Assembly: GCA_964564545.1 (NCBI GenBank)
Contig: CAZMBP010000153.1
Span: 1 to 64,000 of the forward strand
Direction of reading: 5' to 3'
From: CAJQQY01 sp964564545
GTDB taxonomy: Bacteria; Bacteroidota; Bacteroidia; Chitinophagales; Saprospiraceae
DNA length: 64,000 nucleotides
A program made the position numbers and the translations under genes. Shown here piece after piece: positions 8,374-17,814 of this stretch. The notes beneath the pieces were generated by a model that saw only the letters and a program-made list of their open reading frames with translations, was not told where the DNA came from and ran no database searches. Each line of letters begins with the position of its first letter. The stretch's first letter is position 1.

Positions 8374-9213
8374 TTAACTTTTATTTAGTTCCTTTTCTAA
8401 AATTTGAAGATTTTTTTCGTGAGCTGGGATCATGTTTTTTGGGAAATTATATTTTCTTAAAAAAGAATTCAATTCATAAGGTTTATTTTCTTTTATGGAA
8501 AATATTAAATCATTGATATATTTTTCGTCTTCTATAGCTCGATTAAGCATTTCTTTTTTATTTCTAGAAATAAGACCATGGCCTGGAATCAAAATTTTTG
8601 GCTCATATTGGTTAATTATTTTTAGGGCTTTTTTGAGCGTCTCCAAATATTGAAAACCACTCACATAAATAAATGGGAATTCTACTTCACATAAATAGTC
8701 ACCGGCGATAAAAATTCCCAAACTTGGAATCATCGTAAAAATGCCATCTGAATTATGTCCTATTGCCTGACAAAAAACAAATTCAATATTTTCAATTTCA
8801 ATTTTTTGAAAATCACCTGAGACAATTATATCAACTTTAGGATATTCAATTGGATAATTTCGAAGGATATAATTTTCGTCATCGAATTTTTTGATTTGTT
8901 CGATGATTTTATCTTTTTCGGAATTGTTTTGGAAAGCTTCGGATGCAATTACTTTTGCATCAGGGAATGCCCGAAATCCAATGATATGATCATAATCTGA
9001 GTGAGTAAACAAAAGATAAATAGGTTTTGAGTTTCTTATTTTTTCAACGTGGGTTTGAATGGTTGCAATTTCTATTGGTAACCAATTGGGGTCGACGATG
9101 AGGATAAAGTTATCTAAATTTATAACGGTGGAAGTGGTTTGGTAAAGTGCACTTTCGAAGATGGTGGTGGTGGAATCTTGATATTGGATTTTCATAGATT
9201 GTGTTCCTATCAT
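8374..9213 (-). CDS. Metallo-beta-lactamase-fold hydrolase
   Basis: 279 aa. The MBL metal site shows as LFTHSDYDHIIG (THxxxDH; the usual first-motif second His is a Ser, so metal-1 ligation may differ), QAIGHNSDGI with its His, FIAGDYLCEV with the bridging Asp, and LIPGHGLIS near 215. Substrate unknown; the fold covers glyoxalase II, lactonases and many others. MKIQYQD (seven codons in) is an alternative start. Divergent from aroE with a 90-bp gap. Confidence 0.85.
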   Translation of the reverse strand: MIGTQSMKIQYQDSTTTIFESALYQTTSTVINLDNFILIVDPNWLPIEIATIQTHVEKIRNSKPIYLLFTHSDYDHIIGFRAFPDAKVIASEAFQNNSEKDKIIEQIKKFDDENYILRNYPIEYPKVDIIVSGDFQKIEIENIEFVFCQAIGHNSDGIFTMIPSLGIFIAGDYLCEVEFPFIYVSGFQYLETLKKALKIINQYEPKILIPGHGLISRNKKEMLNRAIEDEKYINDLIFSIKENKPYELNSFLRKYNFPKNMIPAHEKNLQILEKELNKS

Positions 9214-9303
9214 TTTTTATTTATTTCAGAAAACAAAATCATCAATTTCCCTCAAATTATCTAAATTGCAGCTTTCTTTTTTTCAAAAATAAAAACAAAA
9301 AAA

Positions 9304-10065
9304 GTGTCCAATAAAAAGCGACAATTTACACTCATCGGTTATCCTCTTTCTCATTCTTTTTCCAAAAAATATTTTACGGAAAAATTTAAAAAAGAGAATA
9401 TTTCCAATCATGAATATTTCCTTTCTCCTTTGGAAAAAATAGAAGACTTTCCAAACTTACTTTCTACTTACCCTAATTTGGTTGGATTAAATGTAACCAT
9501 CCCTTACAAGGAAAAGGTAATACCTTTTTTAGACGAAATTTCAGAAGAGGCAAAAGCGATTGGAGCAGTTAATACCATTAAAATTATTGAAGGAAAACTG
9601 AAAGGTTTCAATACTGATGTTTATGGTTTTGAGAAATCACTAGTTGATTTTTTGACTCAAAAAGAAAAGAAGATTACCGTCGAGAATGCTTTGGTTTTAG
9701 GAACTGGAGGAGCTGCAAAAGCAGTAGTTTATATTTTGAAAAAAATGGGAATAGAACCTATTTTAGTTTCTCGAAATAAAGAAAAGGGAGATTTAACTTA
9801 TGAGGATTTGGATACGATTATTTTTGACGAATGCAGGCTAATCGTAAACACAACTCCACTTGGAATGTTACCTAACCTAGAAAGTTGTCCTAATCTTCCT
9901 TTTCATAGAATTAATGAGAAATTTCACCTTTATGATTTAGTTTATAATCCAGAAAAAACAGTATTTTTGAGAAGAGGAGAAAGTAAAGGAGCAGCCATCA
10001 AAAATGGTTTGGAAATGCTACATTTACAAGCCGAAAAAGCATGGGAAATTTGGAACGAGGAATAG
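9304..10065 (+). CDS. aroE: Shikimate dehydrogenase
   Basis: 253 aa. NADPH-dependent reduction of 3-dehydroshikimate in the aromatic amino-acid pathway. The substrate domain shows IGYPLSHSFSKKYF and GLNVTIPYKEKV (catalytic Lys), then GAVNTIK and GFNTDVYGF (catalytic Asp). The Rossmann loop is LGTGGAAKAV (about 139-148), followed by NTTPLGM and GLEMLHLQAEKAWEIW. The start is GTG at 9304; there is no in-frame ATG before the conserved IGYPLSHS, so GTG is well supported. Confidence 0.95.
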   Translation: MSNKKRQFTLIGYPLSHSFSKKYFTEKFKKENISNHEYFLSPLEKIEDFPNLLSTYPNLVGLNVTIPYKEKVIPFLDEISEEAKAIGAVNTIKIIEGKLKGFNTDVYGFEKSLVDFLTQKEKKITVENALVLGTGGAAKAVVYILKKMGIEPILVSRNKEKGDLTYEDLDTIIFDECRLIVNTTPLGMLPNLESCPNLPFHRINEKFHLYDLVYNPEKTVFLRRGESKGAAIKNGLEMLHLQAEKAWEIWNEE

Positions 10066-10119
10066 GGAAATTATTGATCTATGAATTAAAATATAAGTCA
10101 AAAAAAATAACCAAATATA

Positions 10120-11328
10120 ATGAGTAAAACCAAAAAGAAATCTAGCACATCAGCATTACAATTGGATTTTTCCAATACAGAAATTGCCTTTGCTTACAAA
10201 TCTGACAAAGAGTTAAAAAAAGCAGCATGGCTATACAGTTTGATGAATAAAACATGGTTAGTAAATCCACTTTCAGATTTGGGATTGTTAGCGATGAAAT
10301 TGAGAATTCCTTTGACAGAAACTATTGTTAAGGAAACGATGTTTGAGCAATTTGTGGGAGGAAGAACCTTGCTAGAAAGTACAGCTGCGATTGAGAAATT
10401 ATATGAGTATAATATTCAATCAGTTTTAGATTATGGTGCCGAGGCAAAGACAACCGAGCATGAATTTAATAAAACCATGAATGAAAACATTCGGGCGATT
10501 GAGTTTGCGAAAATAAATGAGAGTACCCCCGTTGTTGTTTCCAAAATTTCTGGAATAGCTAGATTCGGATTATTGGAGACTATTCAAAAAGATAGATCTG
10601 GTTTGCCGAAATCTGTGTTAGTTGAATATCGAAATGTTTTAAAGAGAATAGATTCAATTTGCTATGCTGCGTCGATCAATGGTGTTTCGGTAATGATAGA
10701 TGCAGAGGAAAGTTGGATTCAGGATACCATCGATCATATTGCCGATTTGATGATGAAACGATATAACAAAGAAAGGGTAGTGGTGTATAATACTTTCCAA
10801 ATGTATCGACACGATCGGTTGAAATTTTTGACTAATTCCTACGACAAAGCTCAAGCGAATGGCTATTTACTGGGTGCGAAATTAGTGAGAGGTGCCTATA
10901 TGGAAAAAGAAGGTGAAAGAGCAGAAGAGAAAGGTTATCCTACTCCAATTCAACCTAGCAAACAAGCTACAGATGATGCTTATAATATGGCATTACGTTT
11001 TTGTATAGATAATTACGAAACTATTGCTTCCTGCGCCGCCACTCATAATGAAGAAAGTTCTCGTCTCCAAGCTGAGATGATTAATGAAAAAGGAATTAAA
11101 AAAGATCATCCTCATTTGAATTTTTGTCAGCTTTATGGAATGAGTGATAATTTAACTTTTAATTTGGCTAATTCAGGTTACAACGTTGCGAAGTATATGG
11201 TGTATGGTCAGGTGAATGAGGTTTTTCCTTACTTGATTCGAAGAGCAAAAGAAAATACAGCGGTGAGTGGAGATATGAGTAGAGAATATGGATTGGTGAA
11301 GAAGGAAGTAGATCGACGTGGAATATAG
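10120..11328 (+). CDS. Proline dehydrogenase (monofunctional)
   Basis: 402 aa, a (beta/alpha)8 PRODH domain without the P5C dehydrogenase half of PutA. The FAD enzyme oxidises proline to pyrroline-5-carboxylate and passes electrons to quinone. Signature stretches: VYNTFQMYRHDRL, GAKLVRGAYMEKE (with the catalytic-site Arg), ATHNEESSR and QLYGMSDNLTF, then YGQVNEVFPYLIRRAKEN, whose paired arginines bind the substrate carboxylate. Lies 54 bp after aroE; co-transcription is possible but not functional pairing. Ends at the A1 repeat. Confidence 0.95.
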   Translation: MSKTKKKSSTSALQLDFSNTEIAFAYKSDKELKKAAWLYSLMNKTWLVNPLSDLGLLAMKLRIPLTETIVKETMFEQFVGGRTLLESTAAIEKLYEYNIQSVLDYGAEAKTTEHEFNKTMNENIRAIEFAKINESTPVVVSKISGIARFGLLETIQKDRSGLPKSVLVEYRNVLKRIDSICYAASINGVSVMIDAEESWIQDTIDHIADLMMKRYNKERVVVYNTFQMYRHDRLKFLTNSYDKAQANGYLLGAKLVRGAYMEKEGERAEEKGYPTPIQPSKQATDDAYNMALRFCIDNYETIASCAATHNEESSRLQAEMINEKGIKKDHPHLNFCQLYGMSDNLTFNLANSGYNVAKYMVYGQVNEVFPYLIRRAKENTAVSGDMSREYGLVKKEVDRRGI

Positions 11329-11398
11329 TTAATGTTTAACGGTGAACGATTAACACCATATTGGGTTTAATCATTCACCGTTAACAGCTCACCGTTAA
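11329..11398. repeat. A-family inverted repeat, copy 1 (TTAACGGTGAAC units)
   Basis: The repeat fills the whole gap between the convergent proline dehydrogenase and ndk genes. Left arm contains TTTAACGGTGAACGATTAAC; the right arm contains its near-complement and a second CACCGTTAAC unit. Other copies are at 15801-15880 and 31480-31549, each again between convergent genes. A role as a bidirectional terminator or boundary is inferred; the arms lack long T-runs. Confidence 0.85.
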
Positions 11399-11818
11399 CT
11401 AGAACATTTCGATTCCAGAGAAGTGGAAAGCCGCTTCTTTTTTTGCATTTCGATCAGAGTCAGCTCCGTGAACTGCATTTTCTCCGATGCTCTTAGCATA
11501 TTTTTTACGGATAGTTCCTTTAGCAGCTTCTTTTGGATTAGTAGCTCCGATTGTTGCTCGGTAATCTTCAACTGCATTTTCTTTTTCCAAAACAGCAGCA
11601 ACGATTGGCCCGCTTGTCATGAATTCAACCAACTCTCCAAAGAATGGACGTTTTTTGTGAACACTATAAAAAGCTTCAGCAGATGCTTTAGTTAATTGAG
11701 TTTTTTTCATTGCTACAATTCTGAAACCTGCTTTGTTGATGTGATTCAAAATAGCTCCGGTATGTCCAGCTTTAACTGCATCCGGTTTGATCATTGTAAA
11801 GGTGATTTTACCTGCCAT
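11399..11818 (-). CDS. ndk: Nucleoside diphosphate kinase
   Basis: 139 aa, full length. It equilibrates NTPs and dNTPs through a phosphohistidine. FTMIKPDAV opens the fold, and H117 in ENAVHGADSD is the phosphorylated histidine (family NxxHGSD; here Ala-Asp follows Gly). RPFFGELVEFMTSGP forms the Kpn loop region. Stop codon is immediately beside the A1 repeat. Confidence 0.96.
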   Translation of the reverse strand: MAGKITFTMIKPDAVKAGHTGAILNHINKAGFRIVAMKKTQLTKASAEAFYSVHKKRPFFGELVEFMTSGPIVAAVLEKENAVEDYRATIGATNPKEAAKGTIRKKYAKSIGENAVHGADSDRNAKKEAAFHFSGIEMF

Positions 11819-12062
11819 GATAATTTGTTAAAATTTTTTATTTAAAATATTATAATGAATTCAGAAATTAAACCCTTGAATTTCAATACAGTTACATTTA
11901 TTCAAAGGCATTTTTAAAAAAACGCTGCAAAAGTATAATTAAATCCCTAAATTTTGTCAATTTCGCACTCTCGTTTTTTGAATCTTTGAAAAAATTACTT
12001 TTTGGAAAAAGATCAAGCAAATTTTACACAGACTATTTCAAAGGAATACCGATAAACCTGAT

Positions 12063-13070
12063 ATGGAAAATATTAAAGAATTAAAAAGCCTACTTTCGAT
12101 TCCTAAGGACATTGTTATCACATCTCATAGAAATCCAGATGGCGATGCAATTGGTTCTTCTCTTGCCTTATATCATTATTTAATTCGAAATGGACATACT
12201 GTTAGAGTAATGTTTCCATCTGAGTATCCAGATAATTTTGCATGGATGCCTGATGCGGATAAAATATTGATTCATGATATTGAACCTGAAGAGTCCAATG
12301 AATATTTGAAAAAATCAGACATCATTTTTTGCTTAGATTATAATGCATTGGAGCGAGTGGATAAAATGGGTGAGGTGATAGGTGTTTCGAATTCTTTTAA
12401 AGTTTTGATTGATCATCATTTATTTCCTGAAAATTTTGCAGACTTTGTTTTGTCTGATACAACAGCGAGTTCGACATGTGAATTGATTTATGATTTTTTA
12501 GTCATGATGGATGAGAAAAAAGGGATTGATGTGACGGTGGGTGAATGTATGTTTACTGGAATCTTGACTGATACAGGTTCTTTTAAATATAGTACTTCTC
12601 CAAAATTGTTTCGAATTGTAGCCGACTTGCTAGAGCGAGGAGTTGATGATTATACTATTCAGGATTTGATTTTCAATAGTTTGACAGAAAAGCAATTGAG
12701 AATATTAGGTCATATTTTACATAACCGAATGGAAATTTTACCTGAATATAAAACTGGAATTATCACTTTAACAAAAAAGGATTACGAAGATTTTAATATT
12801 CAGCGGGGAGATACTGAAGGAGTCGTCAATCAAATTTTGATGATGAAAAAAGTAAAAGTGGCAGTATTCATTCATGAGCAGCCTACGATTGTAAAAATTT
12901 CGATGCGATCAAAAGGTGATTTTTCTGTTCAAGAAATTTGTCGAAAATATTTCAGAGGTGGCGGACATAAAAATGCCTCGGGCGGAGCTTCCTATTCAAG
13001 TTTGAGTGCAACGGTGAATAAATTTAAAAAACTGTTGCCTGAATATAAAGAGCAATTGGATGCGTTATAG
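12063..13070 (+). CDS. nrnA: DHH/DHHA1 phosphoesterase (NrnA-type nanoRNase/pAp phosphatase)
   Basis: 335 aa. N-terminal DHH domain: SHRNPDGDAIGSSLAL, CLDYNALERVD, LIDHHLFPENFAD (the DHH motif) and GILTDTGSFKYS. The DHHA1 domain ends with FRGGGHKNASGGA, the substrate-binding glycine loop. Such enzymes degrade 2-5 nt RNAs and often 3'-phosphoadenosine 5'-phosphate. Mg2+/Mn2+ dependent, cytosolic. Followed by an FKBP lipoprotein gene; a 134-bp gap makes independent transcription likely. Confidence 0.92.
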   Translation: MENIKELKSLLSIPKDIVITSHRNPDGDAIGSSLALYHYLIRNGHTVRVMFPSEYPDNFAWMPDADKILIHDIEPEESNEYLKKSDIIFCLDYNALERVDKMGEVIGVSNSFKVLIDHHLFPENFADFVLSDTTASSTCELIYDFLVMMDEKKGIDVTVGECMFTGILTDTGSFKYSTSPKLFRIVADLLERGVDDYTIQDLIFNSLTEKQLRILGHILHNRMEILPEYKTGIITLTKKDYEDFNIQRGDTEGVVNQILMMKKVKVAVFIHEQPTIVKISMRSKGDFSVQEICRKYFRGGGHKNASGGASYSSLSATVNKFKKLLPEYKEQLDAL

Positions 13071-13205
13071 AAGGTGGGAGTATTAGAATAAACTCTATTG
13101 AATAACGATTTAAAAAACGCTTTGCTAAGGATTTATGATTGGAGAAGTTTTCCCATTTTCGTTATTCAAAAAAACTCTTAAATTTATAGATAATAAATAA
13201 AATCT

Positions 13206-14444
13206 ATGAAACACATTCCGCTAATATTTTTACTCATCTTAATTTCATCATGTGAAACAATCGATGGAGTTACACCTTCCAATTATTCCTTTCAATTTTT
13301 TGTTGATAAAGAAGGTGATTCTCCAAAAGTTGGAGATTTGGTGAAATTTAGTGAAACTGTTTTTTTGAATGAGAAGGAAATTTCATCTACAGATGAATTT
13401 AGGTTGAAAGAAATTGTTTTGCCTTCCACAGAAATTTTGACCCGACCACTTCCCCCTAATTATGAGATGTTATTCAAAATGTCAATTGGTGATAGTGTTG
13501 CCGTTACTCAAGAATTGAAAGATTTAGATAATCTCCCCAAAGGATTTACCACAGAAGATAAATTGAGATATGTGATTAAGTTAATTGACATTACGCCCAA
13601 AGATCAATTAGAATCTTCAAAAAAAAAAAATAAAACTTCCGATAACTACCCCTACGAAATTTTCAAAAAGACTGGAAATATAACTGCTCAACCTGGTGAT
13701 CGAATTCGATATCGAGAGTACCGATATATTAATGGAGAGTTGGAAAAAGAAACTCCAATGCATAAACCTTTACAAGCATTTTTACCTGCCAGAAGTACTG
13801 TTCCTTCGCCTGCACCTGGAAATTATGAAGCCTTATTATTAGGTGGAATTGGTGACAGTTTGCATTTGGATCAATTGCTCGTAGGAGTGAAAAAATTACC
13901 TAAGAACTTAAAGGAAACAGATACAATTCATTATAGAATTCAAATTGTAGAAGTTTTTACTCCAGGTGAATATGAAATTGAAAAGATCCTAAAAAGAGCC
14001 AAAGCAGAACAACTTAAAAAAGAAACGATCGGAAGAAAAGAGGATGTGGAAAAAATGATTTTGGAGAATATGGAGAAATTCGAAAATGGTGAATTAGAAG
14101 ATGATTTGATATATACTCACTCTGGTTTGAAATATATTTTACATGAAAAAGGAACAGGTCGAAAAGTTTCGCCTTTGGAAAATGTAGAAGTTCACTACAT
14201 GGGTTTTTTGCCAGATGGAAAAGTATTCGACAGCACTTTTGATGATGGGAATTCTTTTAAATTTCCATTAGGTGCTGAAAAAGTAATTAAAGGTTGGGAT
14301 GAAGGAATTTCAAAATTAACAGTTGGTTCAAAAGCTACATTTTTTGTTCCTTATCGATTGGCCTATGGAAGAGCAGGTTGGTATGGAAAAATACCTCGTC
14401 GAGCAGACTTGGTATTTTACATTGAACTTTTAAGCAGCACGTAG
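13206..14444 (+). CDS. FKBP-type peptidyl-prolyl isomerase lipoprotein
   Basis: 412 aa. Lipobox LISSC (C16) after a short hydrophobic leader. Residues about 25-125 and 150-255 are two related non-catalytic repeats (compare RPLPPNYEMLFKMSIGDSV with PSPAPGNYEALLLGGIGDSL). The C-terminal domain (about 300-410) is a full FKBP: VEVHYMGFLPDGKVFDSTFD, FPLGAEKVIKGWDEGISKL, PYRLAYGRAG and DLVFYIELL. It probably folds secreted proteins in the periplasm. The stop TAG is supplied by the ACGTAGC word that starts a downstream repeat. Confidence 0.9.
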   Translation: MKHIPLIFLLILISSCETIDGVTPSNYSFQFFVDKEGDSPKVGDLVKFSETVFLNEKEISSTDEFRLKEIVLPSTEILTRPLPPNYEMLFKMSIGDSVAVTQELKDLDNLPKGFTTEDKLRYVIKLIDITPKDQLESSKKKNKTSDNYPYEIFKKTGNITAQPGDRIRYREYRYINGELEKETPMHKPLQAFLPARSTVPSPAPGNYEALLLGGIGDSLHLDQLLVGVKKLPKNLKETDTIHYRIQIVEVFTPGEYEIEKILKRAKAEQLKKETIGRKEDVEKMILENMEKFENGELEDDLIYTHSGLKYILHEKGTGRKVSPLENVEVHYMGFLPDGKVFDSTFDDGNSFKFPLGAEKVIKGWDEGISKLTVGSKATFFVPYRLAYGRAGWYGKIPRRADLVFYIELLSST

Positions 14445-14478
14445 CAGTCTGCTTTAGCTGACCGCCAAAAAAGAGCGC
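14442..14478. repeat. ACGTAGC-type intergenic repeat (partial)
   Basis: GTAGCAGTCTGCTTTAGCTG starts at the stop codon of the FKBP gene. It resembles the arm GTAGCTGCTGACTTTAG at 22394-22410: both begin ACGTAGC at a gene stop and share CTTTAG flanked by complementary trinucleotides. Only one arm is evident here. The rest of the gap to prfB (14479-14719) is AT-rich with no gene; a frame at 14489-14677 is not protein-like. Confidence 0.45.
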
Positions 14479-14719
14479 AGCGATTTTTTTGTCAAGAAAA
14501 ATTAAAATAATAGATATAGTGCAAGTGATAATTATTTATATTTTCAAAAAAATCGACACACTCTTTTCTGACTGCCAAATAAAGTTAGCAGCAACAAAGG
14601 CAACAAAAAAGACATTTCCTAAACAAGTTTCATTTACCTATTTTTGCAAAAAGGAAATAACACATTTTATTTTTTAACAAAAAAAATACACACTTGTAAA
14701 AGTGATGTTATAAAAAATT

Positions 14720-15800
14720 ATGACTCAAGACCAATACAAAGAATTGGAGGAAAGATTGGGCGTTTTAAGGAGGTACCTTTGACGTCGATCATCGATTATT
14801 AGAAATTGAGGACAAAGAACAATTGACTCTCGATCCTGATTTTTGGAAAGATCCAAAACGGGCAGAAGGTATTATCAAACAAATCAAGGGACATAAAAAT
14901 TGGGTGTCCAATTATCAAAAGACCAAGGCTGAAATTGACGAGCTCGAAGTGCTTTACGAATTCTATAAGGAGGACGAAGCGACCGAGGAAGAACTCAATG
15001 CTCAATATGATAAAACCCTTGCTGCTGTTGACGATTTGGAGTTTAGATCTACATTGAATAAAGAGGAAGATGAGTTAAGTTGTTTGCTAGAAATTAATGC
15101 TGGAGCAGGAGGAACGGAAAGTTGCGACTGGTCAGAAATGCTGCTTCGGATGTATATTATGTGGGCCGAAAAGTCAGGCTTCAAAGTCAAACAACTTAAT
15201 CGCGTAAATGGAGATGTAGCAGGAATTCGAAGTGTTGAAATAGAGATTAAAGGTGATTTTGTTTATGGATTACTCAAAGGTGAAAATGGTGTTCATCGAC
15301 TAGTTCGAGTGAGTCCATTTAATGCTCAAGGAAAAAGAATGACTTCATTTGCATCTGTTTTTGTTCACCCATTAATTGATGATACGATCGAAATTGATGT
15401 TAATCCAGCAGATTTAGATTGGGATACATTTCGAGCAAGTGGAGCAGGAGGACAGCATGTTAACAAAACGGAATCAGCTGTTCGACTTCGACACTTACCT
15501 TCAGGTTTGGTGGTAGAATGTCAAGAAGAACGATCTCAGCATTTGAATCGAGAAAAAGCTATTACGATGTTGAAATCTCGACTCTATGAATTAGAAATCA
15601 AAAAACGAGCTGCTGAAAAAAATAAAGTCGAAGCTGGAAAAATGGCAAACGAATGGGGTTCTCAAATTCGGAGCTATGTCCTTGACGATCGACGCGTAAA
15701 AGATCATCGCTCCAACCATCAACATAATAATCCTGACGCTGTTTTGAATGGCGATTTGGATGGTTTCTTAAAAGCCTTTCTTATGGTTGACGCAGTTTAG
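14720..15800 (+). CDS. prfB: Peptide chain release factor 2, programmed +1 frameshift
   Basis: 359 aa after frameshifting. Frame 1 starts with ATG at 14720, runs 20 codons (MTQDQYKELEERLGVLRRYL) and stops at TGA 14780-14782. A +1 shift at CTT continues DVDHRLLEIEDKEQLTLDPD into the long frame ending at 15800. RF2 marks: the stop-recognition SPF tripeptide in VRVSPFNAQGKR and the catalytic GGQ in ASGAGGQHVNKTES. RF2 reads UGA/UAA, so the shift is the familiar autoregulatory switch: low RF2 lets ribosomes pause at UGA and slip. Annotating from the TTG at 14823 would truncate the protein. Confidence 0.97.
14768..14783 (+). promoter_or_regulatory. prfB programmed frameshift signal
   Basis: AGGAGG (14768-14773), a 3-nt spacer TAC, slippery CTT (14777-14779), in-frame TGA and C. 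This matches the known prfB layout, where an internal Shine-Dalgarno sequence three bases upstream pushes the ribosome +1. The canonical AGGGGG is AGGAGG here, a perfect anti-SD complement. It stands out because initiation sites in this window lack SD sequences. Confidence 0.95.
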
Positions 15801-15880
15801 AATAACGGTGAACTGTTAACGGTGAACGATTAACACCATTGTGGGATTAACTGTTCACCGTTAAACATTTACCGTTGATT
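15801..15880. repeat. A-family inverted repeat, copy 2
   Basis: Begins at the base after the prfB stop. The left side has two tandem units (AACGGTGAAC at 15803 and again at 15817); the right side has the complementary pair. The right arm overlaps the 3' end of cutA and encodes its last residues STVNV and stop. Located between convergent genes like the other two copies. Confidence 0.85.
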
Positions 15881-16175
15881 CACGAATCCATTTTTCATAT
15901 TCCTCATTTGCTTCTGCTTCAATCTTCATTATGCATGGCACATCGTAGGGATGAATGGTCTTAATTTCTTTTTGTAAAATTTCCCACAATTCAGGTTTTG
16001 TTTTGACAATGGAAACATATTCGTTTTCATTTTCGATATTTCCATTCCACCAATACATACTTTTTATGGGGAAAATATTGGCGCAGGCGACCAACTTTTT
16101 TTGGAGTAATTGGTCTGCTATTTTTTGCGCATTCTCTTCGGATGAGTGAGTGATGTAGATAATGATAAAACTCAT
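15861..16175 (-). CDS. cutA: Divalent-cation tolerance protein CutA
   Basis: 104 aa, the usual size of this trimeric PII-like protein. Family stretches: AQKIADQLLQKKLVACANIFP, SMYWWNGNIENENEYVSIVKT, and IHPYDVPCIMKIEAEANEEYEKWI. Linked historically to copper tolerance; the precise role is unclear. It follows rimM by 10 bp on the same strand, so the two are probably one operon. The C-terminal STVNV tail comes from the A2 repeat. Confidence 0.94.
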   Translation of the reverse strand: MSFIIIYITHSSEENAQKIADQLLQKKLVACANIFPIKSMYWWNGNIENENEYVSIVKTKPELWEILQKEIKTIHPYDVPCIMKIEAEANEEYEKWIRESTVNV

Positions 16176-16185
16176 TTCATGAAAT

Positions 16186-16710
16186 TTAAATATCCAAAAT
16201 TCCTTCTGGGAGATTCATGTAAATGTATTGTTTTTTCTCATCGATTTTTTCAATCAAACTCTCATGAAGCGGAATAAAAACTTCTTTTTCGTTATGAGAA
16301 ATTACAGCCATTTCTTGTTGGGGGAATTCGATGACTTCTTCAATTTTGCCAAGTTCACCGATCTCAGCATCAACTAAAGTAAAATCAACTATATGCCCAA
16401 AAACCAAATCTGACTCGACTTCAAATTCTCTTTCTTCCTTTTTTAAAATATTTGCAGGTTGTAAAAATATTTCTTTGGAAGTTAAAAGGTGAGCAGCCTC
16501 TTTTGAATCGACATCTTCTAATTTTAAAATCAGATCATTTCCTAATCTTGCTTTTTCCACAAAATAGGGGAGATGTCTTCCTTTGATAGAAAGGAAAATA
16601 ACTGGTGTCTTTAAAAAATCCTCCAGATACTCATCTTCCACCATGACTTTTAATTCACCTTTTAGGCCATGACATTTTTTGGTAAAACCAATGCTAGTGT
16701 ATTTTTCCAT
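16186..16710 (-). CDS. rimM: 16S rRNA processing protein RimM
   Basis: 174 aa. N-terminal RimM barrel: SIGFTKKCHGLKGELKVMVEDE, LEDVDSKEAAHLLTSKEIFL. C-terminal PRC-barrel: LVFGHIVDFTLVDAEIGELG and VFIPLHESLIEKID. RimM assists assembly of the 30S head by binding S19. In many bacteria rimM sits with rpsP and trmD; here it is paired with cutA instead. Confidence 0.93.
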   Translation of the reverse strand: MEKYTSIGFTKKCHGLKGELKVMVEDEYLEDFLKTPVIFLSIKGRHLPYFVEKARLGNDLILKLEDVDSKEAAHLLTSKEIFLQPANILKKEEREFEVESDLVFGHIVDFTLVDAEIGELGKIEEVIEFPQQEMAVISHNEKEVFIPLHESLIEKIDEKKQYIYMNLPEGILDI

Positions 16711-16725
16711 GGGCGCAAAAATAGG

Positions 16726-17724
16726 TTATTTCACCTGAAATTTTAAACTAACCTTTTCTCCTTTTTCATTTTTTATCAATAAAAAATAACTCCCATAAGG
16801 GCATTGGGAAATAGGAAATGAAAAAGTGTTTTCACCAATTGATGATTTCGTAAAGACTTTATTTCGAATACTTTTTCCCTCAATATTTATTGCTTCCATA
16901 GTGATTTTCCCAAACCAAGAAGCTGGTATCTTGACTTGAAGAATTTGATCGTGTGAAATTGGATTTGGAAAAAGGGTGATACTTTCATTTTCATTTAGAG
17001 AAGAAGTACTTGTTGATTCTTGGCAAGAAACAGAATCCAACCATTGAAATGCATCACTTAAAATTTGATTCCGATTTGGAAAATCAATCGTGTGTCCAAC
17101 TCCATTCATTAAAATAGAATTGACACAAGCATCGTTATTTTCCATCGCATTTTTTAGAGGGGTAAAACGAGTATTGGGTGAATCATTGTTTCCATGAACT
17201 AGGTACATTGGGTGCCACGCTGCATTCGCTTCAAGTCCTGCAACTTCACCGATGGTTACTGCTGCACCGATTGGCATAAAGCCTCTAAATCGTTCGTGAT
17301 TATTCAAACCATAAGTGTAAACTGTTTTACCTCCCCATGAAAATCCCATGGCATAAACTTTCTCCAAATTGATATTATACCACACTTCCATCGAGTCCAA
17401 AAGCGCTGTCGTAAATGCGGTATCAATTGGATCATCTATCGCTCCATCCACACCTCCGTCAGGACAAACTAGCAACAAATTATTCATCTCTGCAAAATCA
17501 ATCAAAGTGTCGCACCAAGATTCTCCATCCCATCGATTGGTATTTAAAGGGTGCAAACCAAGCATTAAAGTATGTGGAGTATTCGCATCATAATCAGATG
17601 GAATGTAGATGGAATATTTTTTTGCAGGATCAGTTTGGAAAGCAAAATCTCCATCCACTCGTTGCTGAGCAAGAAATTGAAAAGCGAAAAATAGAATGGA
17701 AAAAGAAAGTAAATATTTTTTCAT
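16726..17724 (-). CDS. Secreted PHB-depolymerase-like alpha/beta-hydrolase with T9SS type A tail
   Basis: 332 aa from ATG at 17724 (MKKYLLSFSILFF); a longer form would need a GTG at 17748. Signal peptide ends FLAQQ. The hydrolase core shows SWCDTLIDFAEMNNLLLVCP, the nucleophile elbow GFSWGGKTV, the acid region LVHGNNDSPN and the His in NGVGHTIDFP. The C-terminal about 75 residues (LFPNPISHDQILQVKIP ... GSYFLLIKNEKG) form a T9SS sorting domain, so the enzyme should be secreted across the outer membrane. Substrate is likely an ester polymer, but this is inference. Confidence 0.88.
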   Translation of the reverse strand: MKKYLLSFSILFFAFQFLAQQRVDGDFAFQTDPAKKYSIYIPSDYDANTPHTLMLGLHPLNTNRWDGESWCDTLIDFAEMNNLLLVCPDGGVDGAIDDPIDTAFTTALLDSMEVWYNINLEKVYAMGFSWGGKTVYTYGLNNHERFRGFMPIGAAVTIGEVAGLEANAAWHPMYLVHGNNDSPNTRFTPLKNAMENNDACVNSILMNGVGHTIDFPNRNQILSDAFQWLDSVSCQESTSTSSLNENESITLFPNPISHDQILQVKIPASWFGKITMEAINIEGKSIRNKVFTKSSIGENTFSFPISQCPYGSYFLLIKNEKGEKVSLKFQVK

Positions 17725-17814
17725 GATGAATGATTTTGAGTTTTTCACAAATTAGATATTTATGAAGAACTCAAAATCAGAATGACGGGGAAATGTCTTT
17801 AGTTAGACAGGTGA

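Noticed and set aside
14489..14677. 62-codon forward frame before prfB
   Set aside because: No protein-like composition; lies in AT-rich spacer.
14823..15800. prfB starting from TTG at 14823
   Set aside because: The frameshift at CTT-TGA joins the upstream ATG frame, giving a complete RF2.
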